DNA of 64,000 nucleotides, taken from the NCBI GenBank assembly GCA_003116975.1, contig BGKB01000010.1, positions 434,001 through 498,000 on the forward strand. Reading direction: 5' to 3'. Shown piece by piece: positions 12,005 to 20,668 of this stretch. The DNA is from Aurantiochytrium sp. KH105. Its lineage: Eukaryota; Sar; Bigyra; Thraustochytrida; Thraustochytriidae. The notes beneath the pieces are model-generated. The model had not been told where the DNA came from and made no database searches. It saw nothing but the letters and a program-made list of their open reading frames with translations. Numbering within the stretch: the first letter of the stretch is position 1; the number at the start of each line of letters is the position of its first letter. The position numbers and the translations under genes were made by a program.

Positions 12005-13004
12005 GCTTAGCCGACAAACAAATGCTTGGAAAAGATCCGGCTGCTGGGGTGGCGGCAGTTTACGCTGATAGTGGACGCTGGCAGGAAAGAGAGATAAAAT
12101 TATAAGTTGAGAGCCTGAGCTCGCACAAAAGCGGCGAGGGGCTCAAGAAGGGATTCTCGACGTGGGACAGCAGGCGGCGAGGTGGCATCTTGCACAGCAT
12201 TTGAAGAGGTCCCGGGGATGAGACTGACCCGGAAGCCCACGTTGGCCGGCTTTCGGGCGGACGGCCTCGGCCAGGAGAACCTCGCTTTCTTTACCTTACA
12301 TCGAGCCGCATTCTCGCGCACCGTGCATGGAATGGCCACCACTAGCCTGAGATCATGATGCGAGAAAAGCGATGGCCGGATTTTTAGGCACAAAGCGCGA
12401 AACTTTCATCGCCTTCTACCCTTCGGCCGTACGCGAAGTACGTGTGTCCTTCCGCACTGGCCCGTTGAGGACGCTCGGGGACGCGCATCGCGATGCGTCA
12501 AAAAACCAGGCTGGTGCTCGCTGGCTTGGTCAGCGCATCAGTTCGTTCGCGTCGCGGCCCGCCCAGCCAATCCTATAGTTGACCCAGGTCAGTCATGGCA
12601 ATTGGACAAGGCGAATATCGTCCAGCCACCGAGGTTTCCCCAAGCGAAAGACGTCGCGCCCATGACACGGTTGACCCCGCGAAGTAAGGGGATACCTGGC
12701 AAGTAGCGGTGTCCGGTCGCACAATAGTATAGTATATTCCTACTTTCCACTGCACAAATGCGCGGTCATTGAATAAAATCTGTCGCAAGGCGCTCACAGA
12801 GCGAATAGAATTCTCTTGCGGTATGATGGGTCTCAAGAGGGAGCCAAAAACGAGTTGTGCAGACCGCGGTTTGGTGTTCTCTTTGTTCCCCTTGATGTTC
12901 TCCGGCGTGATGGAGCTGGCGAGCACCAGCGGCCAGAGCACGAAGGAGGAGAAAAGTCAAAGCATCGCGAGAAGGCGGTGCGCGCGCGGCGCGAGCGAGC
13001 GCAA

Positions 13005-13486
13005 ATGTCGGGCAAGCATGGCGGTCCAGACCTCAAGAAGTAAGTCAACGAGAGCCTCGGCTTGCCTGAGGCGAGCGAGAGAGTCAGGGGGGCGGGCAAG
13101 ATTGAAACGCAGCCAACGAAACATCTGCGTCTCTCGCGAAGCGCGTAGAGTAGTAGAGTCTGCGCGCCTGCCTCGGCGAGCGCGTGCGACGTATGCGAAC
13201 AGAATGGAAAGACATACTAACAGCTAGATTTGCGAACGAATCGACGGGAATCTTGTCGCTCTTACTTTTGTACTTTGCGCACAGGTGCATGGAGAAGCGC
13301 TTGAGCGTCCGTCTCAATGCCAACAGAACCGTGCGCGGTGTACTGCGCGGCTACGACCCCTTCATGAACCTTGTCCTCGATGATACCGAGGAGGTCGTTA
13401 GTGAGACGGAAGTGAATGACCTTGGCATGGTCGTTATTCGCGGAAACAGTATCGTCGAAATTGAGAGTCTCGACCCGATCTTGTAG
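13005..13486 (+). CDS. SNRPG: small nuclear ribonucleoprotein SmG (two exons)
   Basis: Joining 13005-13039 to 13285-13486 gives 78 residues, the usual SmG length. Exon 1 encodes MSGKHGGPDLKK and exon 2 continues CMEKRLSVRLNANRTVRG, matching human PPELKKFMDKKLSLKLN. The Sm1 motif (LRGYDPFMNLVLD) and Sm2 motif (IRGNSI) are intact. SmG is one of seven Sm proteins that form the ring around U1, U2, U4 and U5 snRNA. The 245-bp intron starts GTAAGT, ends GCACAG and contains a perfect TACTAAC branch sequence at 13215-13221, 63 nt before the acceptor AG. The splice restores the Lys codon AA|G exactly where the family needs it. Both family and gene structure are firm. Confidence 0.95.
13040..13284 (+). 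other. spliceosomal intron of the SmG gene
   Basis: 245 bp: donor GTAAGT at 13040, TACTAAC branch box at 13215-13221, pyrimidine-rich stretch, acceptor CACAG ending at 13284. It splits a lysine codon after its second base. Confidence 0.92.
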
Positions 13487-13967
13487 GCCTCTTTGCTCGA
13501 TCATCACGAAACCGCATGGCAGCTGATCAAGACGTTGCGTCGTCATAGCATCCACTGAATGGATTAAAGCTGTATTCTTCGCTTCGATAGGTTCGAGAGC
13601 CTAACTGTTCCATCGCGACATGTTCATGATATTTTCCTACCCTGTGATCCATAGATTCCTACTCGAGTCGATGCAGAGATCCACTTCAAGGCATTCAAGG
13701 AAGAAGAAGTCTGTTCTGAGGGATGTTGTTTCGGAAATCGCAGACTTGCAAGGTCCAATCAGTTTTCTATATCCTCTAACAAATAACAAATAATACGGCG
13801 TCTTGGGCGTGTGGGCCAACTCGATAGGCTTCCTACTATGTTCACAATATTACGTCTCAAGTATGCGCCAACTCGATCGGTTCCTTTTTATTCTCACGAC
13901 ACCACACCCTCCACGGCTTTCAAAAATCGGCCAGGCACACACGTTAACCGACGAACCAATTTCGGGG
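13487..13967. other. convergent intergenic region
   Basis: No gene is supported. It should hold the 3' UTRs of SmG (plus) and of the gene ending at 13968 (minus). A short duplicated phrase (CCAACTCGAT followed by GG) occurs near 13816 and 13867. Confidence 0.5.
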
Positions 13968-14957
13968 TCATTTTTGGCCAGATCTGCTTGCATTAATAAT
14001 GCTAGCGAGCCTTTCGAGCTGCTCTGGTGTGATATCGGTCTCTGATCCGGGCCGTAATTCCGTGCGACCACCTGGAAATTGACTGCGAGGTCGCGTCGAT
14101 CGTGATCCTGGTCGTGCTGTCGCGGGCTCTTGAACAGCCATCGACTTCCGAAGTCGCACCTCGGCACGCAAAGACTGCGTACGTTCGTCAGCGCGGTAGT
14201 ACACAAAGGATTTGCGGTTTTCTTTGCCCATGCTCGCCACAGATTGCCGCTTCGACTTCCACAGTCGGTCAGTCTCCAGCTTAAGTTGTATTCTTTCCGA
14301 AACCGGCACACCCTTTCGTGTGAGCTCATCGATGAGGCTCTCGGCATTCTCCATAATACTCAAAATTGCTTCCTGGGTCTCAAGGCTCATGAGGTGCGCG
14401 CCAAAGTCCGTGGCCTGCTGATAGGTAATGCCCGAGCGCAACAGCAATGGGACGACAGTAAAATCCACATATTCTTTGTCGGCAGGGGTTGTCACGGGTT
14501 GTAGGATTCGCCTGCTCCCGACATGGGCAACGTCCCCCATTTCCTCCAAGGTGCTCTTGGGCCGTGCGCGAAGCAAGCTCTTGCGAGTCTTTTTCTCTGA
14601 ACCTGGCGGCAGACCCAAGAGAGACCGCGAGGATTCTCGCATGGACGGGCGCACAACCTCGGAGCGCGCACGTTCAAAAGGTGCCGGTCTCACGGACAGC
14701 CCCGTGGGCGGCAACGGTGGTGGCGGCGGGGGCGGGACATCTTCGTCATCAGCGTCAACAACGGAGTCCGCAAAGCCAACGGGTTGTCGTCGCATCCAAG
14801 AGGTATCTGTTTTGTCGGACAGACTGCGCTCAAAAGGTGCAGGTCGCGACGGGCCGGCCGAGGCAGACTTGCGGCGTCCCAAGGAAAGCCGCTGCGACCA
14901 ACGACGAGAGCCACCTCGAGACCTCGACCCCGTCGAGCGCGACGAGTTTGCACCCAT
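13968..14957 (-). CDS. unknown protein with N-myristoylation-type start
   Basis: 329 residues from the ATG at 14957. The frame is open further upstream, but that part is translated (CGAG)n and (CAGC)n repeats, so the MGANSS start is preferred. Met-Gly-Ala-Asn-Ser-Ser fits the N-myristoyltransferase consensus and the next 25 residues are Arg/Ser-rich, suggesting membrane attachment. A motif RPAPFER-x-RS/LS occurs twice (about residues 35-48 and 88-100) around a proline run (PPPPPPPLPP) that could bind profilin, SH3 or WW domains. The C-terminal half has a helical segment (VPLLLRSGITYQQATDFG to about DRLWKSKRQS) and a basic Ser/Arg tail. No family is recognised. It is transcribed away from Dnmt2, sharing about 470 bp of upstream DNA. 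Confidence 0.65.
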   Translation of the reverse strand: MGANSSRSTGSRSRGGSRRWSQRLSLGRRKSASAGPSRPAPFERSLSDKTDTSWMRRQPVGFADSVVDADDEDVPPPPPPPLPPTGLSVRPAPFERARSEVVRPSMRESSRSLLGLPPGSEKKTRKSLLRARPKSTLEEMGDVAHVGSRRILQPVTTPADKEYVDFTVVPLLLRSGITYQQATDFGAHLMSLETQEAILSIMENAESLIDELTRKGVPVSERIQLKLETDRLWKSKRQSVASMGKENRKSFVYYRADERTQSLRAEVRLRKSMAVQEPATARPGSRSTRPRSQFPGGRTELRPGSETDITPEQLERLASIINASRSGQK

Positions 14958-15184
14958 CGCGAGGTACTCTTTGCTCGCAGCGAAGCACTGGCGAGGAGTA
15001 TCAGACGCACACACACGGCCTCTCCTCCGTTGCGATTTTGGCGTAGCGCGCGCCGCCTGTAAAAAAACAAAACTTGCGCCAACAACCTCCAGCAACTTCT
15101 TCTTGGCAACACTTTGCAGTTGCAATGAGGAGAGGCCTCGCAGGGCACCGGCGCGTCCTTTTCCCCCTCTCGGACCATCCGGTG

Positions 15185-15215
<31 letters not shown>

Positions 15216-15424
15216 AAGGCGGCAGGGCCACTCCAGCTGGCCGTGAGCCAGATCCCGAGCGAGCGAGCGAGCGAGCGAGCGAGCGAGCGAGCGAGCGAGC
15301 ACCGGGCTTGCACGCTCGCCAAATGGACTCCCTCCGTCGCCAGCACGTGCGCGCATACCTTCACGCGCACACCCCCCGTAAGTACCATGCACTCCATAAC
15401 TTCTGAACGCTATGAATGATCTAG
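14958..15424. promoter_or_regulatory. shared upstream region of two divergent genes, with microsatellites
   Basis: 467 bp separate the starts of the minus-strand myristoylated-type protein and plus-strand Dnmt2, so this is a candidate bidirectional promoter. It contains (CAGC)n at 15185-15215 and eleven (GAGC) units at 15257-15300. No TATA box is evident. Confidence 0.5.
15257..15300. repeat. (GAGC)11 microsatellite
   Basis: Eleven perfect tetranucleotide units, 43 bp after a (CAGC)n tract at 15185-15215. Confidence 0.95.
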
Positions 15425-16807
15425 ATGGTCCAACGAGCGGGCGCCAAGCCGAAGCAGCAAAGGGGGAGAGGTCAATGGTGGAGCGGGACGCGCACCACAA
15501 GCTTTTCATCCATGGCCATGGAGTCGGAGATGACGGAAACGATGGAAACGACGACAAATAGCAGCGCCGGGGCGCCCCCGCGAGCGCCCGATGTGAGGGA
15601 AATGGACACGGGCAGCGAGAAAGGAAAAGAGGAGGAGGAGGAACTGCGAGTCTTGGAGCTCTTTGCGGGAATTGGGGGCATGCGAGTGGCTCTTGAAGCA
15701 GCCCTCGAAGCAGCGCATGATCCTCGCAAGGTCCACGTGACACCCGTTGACTCCTCGCAAGTCGTGCGTAAAGTCTACGAGCACAACTTTCCCGAAAAGG
15801 CGCGGCCACTCAACTTGGAAAGGGTCAAGCTCGCCGACCTCGACGGCAAGGCGCACATTTGGACAATGTCGCCACCCTGCCAGCCTTTCACCACAACGCA
15901 AATGGCGCAGCAGCTCGACCTTCAAGACCGCCGTAACGCAGCTTTCCTGAACCTTATGAATCTTCTCGAGCACATGAAAAAACGACCCGAGCGCATTTTC
16001 ATGGAAAATGTACGCGGCTTTTTCGGCTCCGAAACGCATACGAAATGGTGCGAGGTTCTGAAACGCTGCGGATATGCATGGCGACAATATCTTCTTACCC
16101 CAATGCAATTTCGCATTCCAAATAACCGCATGCGCTTCTTCATGGTCGCTGTACAATGTGAACAAAACTCTAGTATCCACGTTCAGGGCGCAATCTCATA
16201 CACGCAGGAACCCCAGGCCATTGATCGGCTCATTCCCGAATGCAAGTGTGATAGCGTCAAGCGCATGACGCTACAAGGCCAGACCCTAGATTGCTCACAA
16301 CTTCAGCTGCGGCAAGACCAGACAACGCAAGCCCTTCATGAAGAATGTCACGGGGGCGTTTCGGGACCCGAGGGCGTCAATCCGGTTGGTGCGTTTGTTG
16401 ATACTCACCTCGACTCGGAAACGCTAAAAGAGCTCATGCTTAGCGAAGCTGTCTTGCAGAAAAAGTGGGCGCGAGGGCTCGGGTATACAGGCCTTCAGGA
16501 CCGCACGACCTTTTGCTTCACCTCTGCCTACGGCCACACGTATCACCGCGCGTCCGGATCAATATTTCATGCAGGCTGCGCGCACCGAGGGGAACTCTCG
16601 GATCCAGAGGATGTCTGCGAGGCTTACAAGGGCAAAGTGCGCCGCTTTTCAGCTCGCGAAATGCTCAACTTCTTCGGCTTTCCTGATAACTTTACCTTTC
16701 CGGATGACATGACCTTTGATCAGCGATGCAAGGTTGTGGGGCAGTCTGTCAATGTCATTGTTGTTCGGGCTCTTATGCACGCTCATCTTTGTTCTGCTCG
16801 ATCGTGA
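15425..16807 (+). CDS. TRDMT1: tRNA (cytosine-5) methyltransferase, Dnmt2 family
   Basis: 460 residues from ATG; the first 70 are a low-complexity acidic extension and the enzyme starts at about residue 74. Motif I is LELFAGIGGM (S-adenosylmethionine binding). Motif IV is SPPCQPFT with catalytic Cys152, motif VI is MENVRGF, and motif VIII contains PNNRMRFF. The Dnmt2-specific CFT triplet is present in RTTFCFTSAYGH, and motif X is VVGQSVNVIVVRALM. Dnmt2 methylates C38 of tRNA-Asp and related tRNAs despite its DNA-methyltransferase fold. The family is usually about 390 residues, and the excess here is the N-terminal extension plus a loop around residues 255-330. All catalytic motifs are intact, so it is probably active. 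No DNA methyltransferase lies nearby. Confidence 0.93.
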   Translation: MVQRAGAKPKQQRGRGQWWSGTRTTSFSSMAMESEMTETMETTTNSSAGAPPRAPDVREMDTGSEKGKEEEEELRVLELFAGIGGMRVALEAALEAAHDPRKVHVTPVDSSQVVRKVYEHNFPEKARPLNLERVKLADLDGKAHIWTMSPPCQPFTTTQMAQQLDLQDRRNAAFLNLMNLLEHMKKRPERIFMENVRGFFGSETHTKWCEVLKRCGYAWRQYLLTPMQFRIPNNRMRFFMVAVQCEQNSSIHVQGAISYTQEPQAIDRLIPECKCDSVKRMTLQGQTLDCSQLQLRQDQTTQALHEECHGGVSGPEGVNPVGAFVDTHLDSETLKELMLSEAVLQKKWARGLGYTGLQDRTTFCFTSAYGHTYHRASGSIFHAGCAHRGELSDPEDVCEAYKGKVRRFSAREMLNFFGFPDNFTFPDDMTFDQRCKVVGQSVNVIVVRALMHAHLCSARS

Positions 16808-17281
16808 GACAGGTTTTGCTTCCCTATTTACATTACTGTATACCACCACTCTAGTATGATCTGCTGTTCTTTCTTGGCAAGTCCAATTTCGTTTTGGTTT
16901 TGCTTGCTTTATGTGCTTCTTGAAGTTCCTTCCCTCCGTTCAGTTGCTGCGTTTGCCCTTTGTCTGCCCTGATTCCCAGAGGCTCGCTCACTTTGCTACT
17001 ACCCACCTTGGGGGAAAAGGGAGGAAAAGAAAGAAAAAAAGAAAAAGGAATGGGCTCCGATTCGACGGTTGCACACGGTGAGCAAACTTGCTTGAGCAGT
17101 TCGAGCGGGACCGGCGCGGGCGAGACTACGTCAACGCGCAAGAAAGAGAGAAAATTTGGCACGGAGTCGTTGCCGCAAGGACGCTAGCAAGGAGGTCCCG
17201 GGGCACGGACTGTGAGGCACTTGCTAGAAACGTAACAGCGTAAAGGCACGAGAGCAAGCGAACTCGAACTCGAACCCAAAC
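16808..17281. other. intergenic between Dnmt2 and the coiled-coil gene
   Basis: No gene is supported. It holds the Dnmt2 3' UTR and the upstream region of the next plus-strand gene, including an A/G-rich stretch at about 17010-17050. Confidence 0.5.
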
Positions 17282-18814
17282 ATGCCCAAGTCTCGTGCCG
17301 GTGCGAGGCGTGCGGCTGCTCAAGGCACACGCAAGCGCAAGGTCAAGGAGGCCGAGGTGCTTCTTGTTGGCAAAAAGGCCAAAAAGGAGGACTCAAAGTC
17401 CGCAGGCTCCGAAGCCGTAAAGGACAAAAAGGCCTCCAAGGCGACGCGAGACCCTCCCGTTGACAAGGAGAACCTGGACGCTGGCAACGAAGAAGAATCA
17501 ACACAGAATGTTTCGCCACCAAAGAAGGAGCCCAAAAAGGCAAAACGGGGCAAACGCAAGGCTCAGCCTGCCGCCGAAAAGGAGGCGCTTAATGACGAAT
17601 CCGCGCCTCTCGTAGATAACATGGATGTCGAGGCAACCGAGCCTGTCAGCAACGCCAACGCTGAAGCCGATCCTACCTCCGTGGGTGATGCGGAGACTTC
17701 GGAATTGGCAGCTGCCTCGAATCAAGAGGCAAAACCTGACTCACAGTCTGCCACTGAGTCGAGCGAGCTTCAAGAACAAGAGCAAGAACAAGAACCGCAG
17801 CAACAGGTCTCCGAGCAAAGCAACAGCAACAACGAAAGCCATGACGAGGAAATGATCGAGCAGAAAGAGGACGCAAAGGTAGCCGACGTCGACCCTGCCG
17901 AGATCCCTCAAGCTCCCCCAAGCTCGCCGACTGCTAGTGTTCCTGCCCCTGTTGCCGCTGCTTCGACGAGTTCTGTATCTCCAGATACCGAAATCAGGGA
18001 TATCGCCGAAATTCATGACAGCGACGAAATAGCAAAGCAGCTCGAGCTGGATGACATTGCCCGCGAACAACTTCTTCAGGTGAGTCAAGAGGAGAAGCTC
18101 GTCTTTGACAAGATTCGCCAAGAGGAAGCCATCAACGCCTGTCTACAAGACTCGAGCGGTCTTGCTCTCGAAGACATGCCCCGGGCCCCAACAGTGGTGG
18201 AAACCCTGTTTCTCGAACTGAAGGACTTGAGGACTACGGCTGCCGAATTTGAGCTTAACAAGGTGCGTCAGCTCGCGACGGTTCGCTGCAAAGCGCAGGA
18301 CGCGGTAATTCAGGAGCTTCGTGGAGAAATCAAGGCCCTGCGCGCAGCCAAGGCTGCCAGTGTAGAAAGCGAAAGTCTTGCAACGCTCAAACGCGAACTT
18401 GCAGAGGCGCGCACGGCTCTTGCCAATTTTGGCGTGATACCTCCTGCGAAAGAGACTGCAGAACAGGCAGAGACTTCCGTGTCTAATGGGCCAGACGCCG
18501 AGGAGTTTCTGCGCATCAAGCATCAGCTGTCGGCCTTGAAAAAGGTAACTGGGCTCTCGGTGGAAATCGAAGACGAGGGCAAGCTCATGCGTTGCATTCT
18601 TAAGAACAAGAGCGAGCGCAAGGCGGTCAAGTACGAATTCGAGTCTGCTCCTGATGGCGAGGGCATCATTTTCCGACCCACTGGAAACGTGCGTTTCATG
18701 CCTGAATCAATGCGAGAAGAGCTTGACGTTGCAGGTGCCCAAGATCTTCCCGCGCTGCAGGCACTTATCCAGCACGAGCTCTTTTGCGCAGAGCCGGGGC
18801 CCGAAATGGACTAA
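17282..18814 (+). CDS. nuclear-type coiled-coil protein with possible Csm1/RWD-like C-terminus
   Basis: 510 residues from ATG. Residues 1-110 are Lys/Arg-rich with repeated KKAKK and KRGKRK patches (nuclear localisation type). Residues 110-240 are acidic and Glu/Gln/Ser-rich, with a run of QEQEQEQEPQQQ. Residues about 245-420 are heptad-like and should form a coiled coil. The last 90 residues (from LKKVTGLSVEIEDEGKLMRC) look like a compact alpha/beta domain with late helices. A coiled coil followed by a TGL-x-V...C-x-L start is the arrangement of the monopolin subunit Csm1/Pcs1 and other RWD-fold kinetochore proteins. This is a resemblance in layout and a few positions only; a generic chromatin-associated coiled-coil protein is the alternative. 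Confidence 0.7.
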   Translation: MPKSRAGARRAAAQGTRKRKVKEAEVLLVGKKAKKEDSKSAGSEAVKDKKASKATRDPPVDKENLDAGNEEESTQNVSPPKKEPKKAKRGKRKAQPAAEKEALNDESAPLVDNMDVEATEPVSNANAEADPTSVGDAETSELAAASNQEAKPDSQSATESSELQEQEQEQEPQQQVSEQSNSNNESHDEEMIEQKEDAKVADVDPAEIPQAPPSSPTASVPAPVAAASTSSVSPDTEIRDIAEIHDSDEIAKQLELDDIAREQLLQVSQEEKLVFDKIRQEEAINACLQDSSGLALEDMPRAPTVVETLFLELKDLRTTAAEFELNKVRQLATVRCKAQDAVIQELRGEIKALRAAKAASVESESLATLKRELAEARTALANFGVIPPAKETAEQAETSVSNGPDAEEFLRIKHQLSALKKVTGLSVEIEDEGKLMRCILKNKSERKAVKYEFESAPDGEGIIFRPTGNVRFMPESMREELDVAGAQDLPALQALIQHELFCAEPGPEMD

Positions 18815-18842
18815 ATACAAATACACATCATGATACACGGAC

Positions 18843-18884
<42 letters not shown>

Positions 18885-19249
18885 CTGGCAGTGATAGCTT
18901 CATCTCCTCCTTCCTTTTCTTTTTAGAGAAAGAACGAAAAGTTCCATAGCTTCTCGTCGTCCTTCCTCTTCTACAATGGAGCTAGCTTCTCGTCGTCTCT
19001 CCTACTCAACTCTGCTCTGCTCTGTTCTGCACTTTGCTTCTCTTCAAATTCGGAATATACTTTTTTCGATTTTATTTTTGCTTTTCCTTGCTACCGACTG
19101 TCCGTTCACATGAATAAAGAAAGTTCCATCCCTGCCTCATTCCAACAAAAAAAATTATGGGCCTCCACCATAGCCCTCACAGGAGAGTACAGAGGACACA
19201 CAAACGCCGCCGTCTCCGCCACAACAGGACTGAAGCAAAAAGCGAGACC
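18815..19249. other. convergent intergenic region with (CT)n tract
   Basis: 3' flanks of the plus-strand coiled-coil gene and the minus-strand sirtuin. It contains 18 CT units at 18847-18882 and a short direct repeat (TAGCTTCTCGTCGTC) at about 18948 and 18973. No gene is supported. Confidence 0.55.
18847..18882. repeat. (CT)18 microsatellite
   Basis: Perfect dinucleotide tract just after the stop of the upstream gene. Confidence 0.97.
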
Positions 19250-20668
19250 TTACTTTGTGCCATGGCCATCGTCTTTGACCTTCTCGGTCTTATCCTTGAC
19301 ATCATTGGGGTCGGCGTCCACAAGATGTGAAGGTAGCTCATTCATGGCACTGACAATCTCGTCGACAGCGCGGTCAAGATCGAGAGATTCTTCTGCAGAG
19401 TCATCCCCATCTTCCGAAGAAGTGTCAACCCCGACAAGATGGTTTGCGCCCCCTGCAGCCGATGCTCCCGTGGTGGAGCTCTTTTTCGTCTTGCGAAGCT
19501 GAAAGGGACCCCAACGCGCCGAAACGCGGCCATTGGTCGTGTCCACGTACCAGAGCTCGAATTCCATCGTGCCCCCCGGCGGGATCTGAAACGCAGCCTG
19601 ATGAAAGGCAGCGCGCTTGTCCTCAGGTCCAGGCTTGGTCATCGGCTCGTCCAGCAGCTCGCAATTACTGATGACCTCCATGTCCCAACGCTCCATGCCA
19701 GCCTCGACCAGAGCCAGAACGTGGCACCCATTCCAGTTCTCGAGACTCTCGCCCGTGAGGCAGAGCATGCCAGCGATCTGGCCGCTGGGGCGCAACGTGG
19801 TGTACTCTTCAAAGATAAAGATCTCCATGCCGCCCTCTTCATCGGCACGCGCGGCAGACTCGAGCAGCGGGAGGTCAAAGTCCTCCGAGTGAAAGCGCGG
19901 AGGCCGCGGCGGCGAGGGAAGACATTTGGTAACGTCCTCGTCGAGACGCCAGTTCTTGTCGAGGCCATCGGGCGCCATGGCAGGGAAAGCAACGAGCGGG
20001 TCGATGGGGTCAAGCGAAGGTCCGCCGTTGGACCCAAAAGATTCCACGAGCGCCTCGAGGTCCTCGCGCCAGCCGAGAATGTCACAAATGGCGCGGACCG
20101 CATCGTCGCAGGGGCCCTGAATCATGGCGTCGCGCCAGTTTTCCGGCTGATTGAGGCGCAGCCCATTGCTCTCCTCGCTGGGGACCCGCACGCCGACAGG
20201 CTTCATGTTGAGCAGGAGGCGCGGGCAGTCCGGCGGGACCATCTCCACGAGCCCTGCAAAGGGGTGGACGGTGAGCGAGGTGCCCATGACGATGAGCAGG
20301 TCGGCCTGCGGGAGATCGCTGGAGCTGCAGATGCCAAACTTGGCCGGCAGGCCCTCCCCAAAAAAGACAATGTCCGGCTTGACGAGCCCTCCGCAGCCGG
20401 GCTCCTCGCACAGGATGGGCGTCTTGCCCTCCAAAATGGCATTTTTGCTGCGCTCTGCGTCGAACGGCTTGCGGCACCGCGTGCAGCTCGAGTTGGCGAA
20501 GCTGCCGTGCGCCTCGACGAGCTTATCGTCCGGGACGCCGGCGACGCGCTCGAGCGTGTCGATGTTCTGCGTGAAGGCGCGGCGCAGCAAGCCCTTGTCG
20601 TGCAGCAGGCGCACAAAGAGGTGCGTGGGCGAGGGCTTAAAATTGTCGGGCCACATTTCCTTGGCCAN
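19250..20668 (-). CDS. SIRT2-like class I sirtuin, 5' part missing at an N
   Basis: The readable part starts at the undetermined base 20668 and runs 472 residues to the stop at 19250. It opens AKEMWPDNFKPSPTHLFVRLL, which aligns inside SIRT2 where human reads ALAKELYPGQFKPTICH. It then has the NAD/catalytic QNIDTLERVAGV and VEAHGSF (general-base His), a Cys4 zinc site (CTRC...CEEPGC), KPDIVFFGE and MGTSLTVHPFAG. The Rossmann-fold start of the family (GAGIS...DFRS) is absent: upstream of the N is purine-rich repeat in a meaningless frame. About 210 residues follow the catalytic core, including a possible beta-rich segment (MEIFIFEEYTTLRPSG to FELWYVDTTNGRV) not usual in SIRT2. The family is certain; the gene model is incomplete, probably because of assembly. 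Confidence 0.88.
   Translation of the reverse strand, partial: XAKEMWPDNFKPSPTHLFVRLLHDKGLLRRAFTQNIDTLERVAGVPDDKLVEAHGSFANSSCTRCRKPFDAERSKNAILEGKTPILCEEPGCGGLVKPDIVFFGEGLPAKFGICSSSDLPQADLLIVMGTSLTVHPFAGLVEMVPPDCPRLLLNMKPVGVRVPSEESNGLRLNQPENWRDAMIQGPCDDAVRAICDILGWREDLEALVESFGSNGGPSLDPIDPLVAFPAMAPDGLDKNWRLDEDVTKCLPSPPRPPRFHSEDFDLPLLESAARADEEGGMEIFIFEEYTTLRPSGQIAGMLCLTGESLENWNGCHVLALVEAGMERWDMEVISNCELLDEPMTKPGPEDKRAAFHQAAFQIPPGGTMEFELWYVDTTNGRVSARWGPFQLRKTKKSSTTGASAAGGANHLVGVDTSSEDGDDSAEESLDLDRAVDEIVSAMNELPSHLVDADPNDVKDKTEKVKDDGHGTK

Noticed and set aside
14958-15809. N-terminal extension of the minus-strand protein to 613 residues
   Set aside because: The extension translates GAGC and CAGC repeats and overlaps the 5' part of Dnmt2; MGANSS is a better start.
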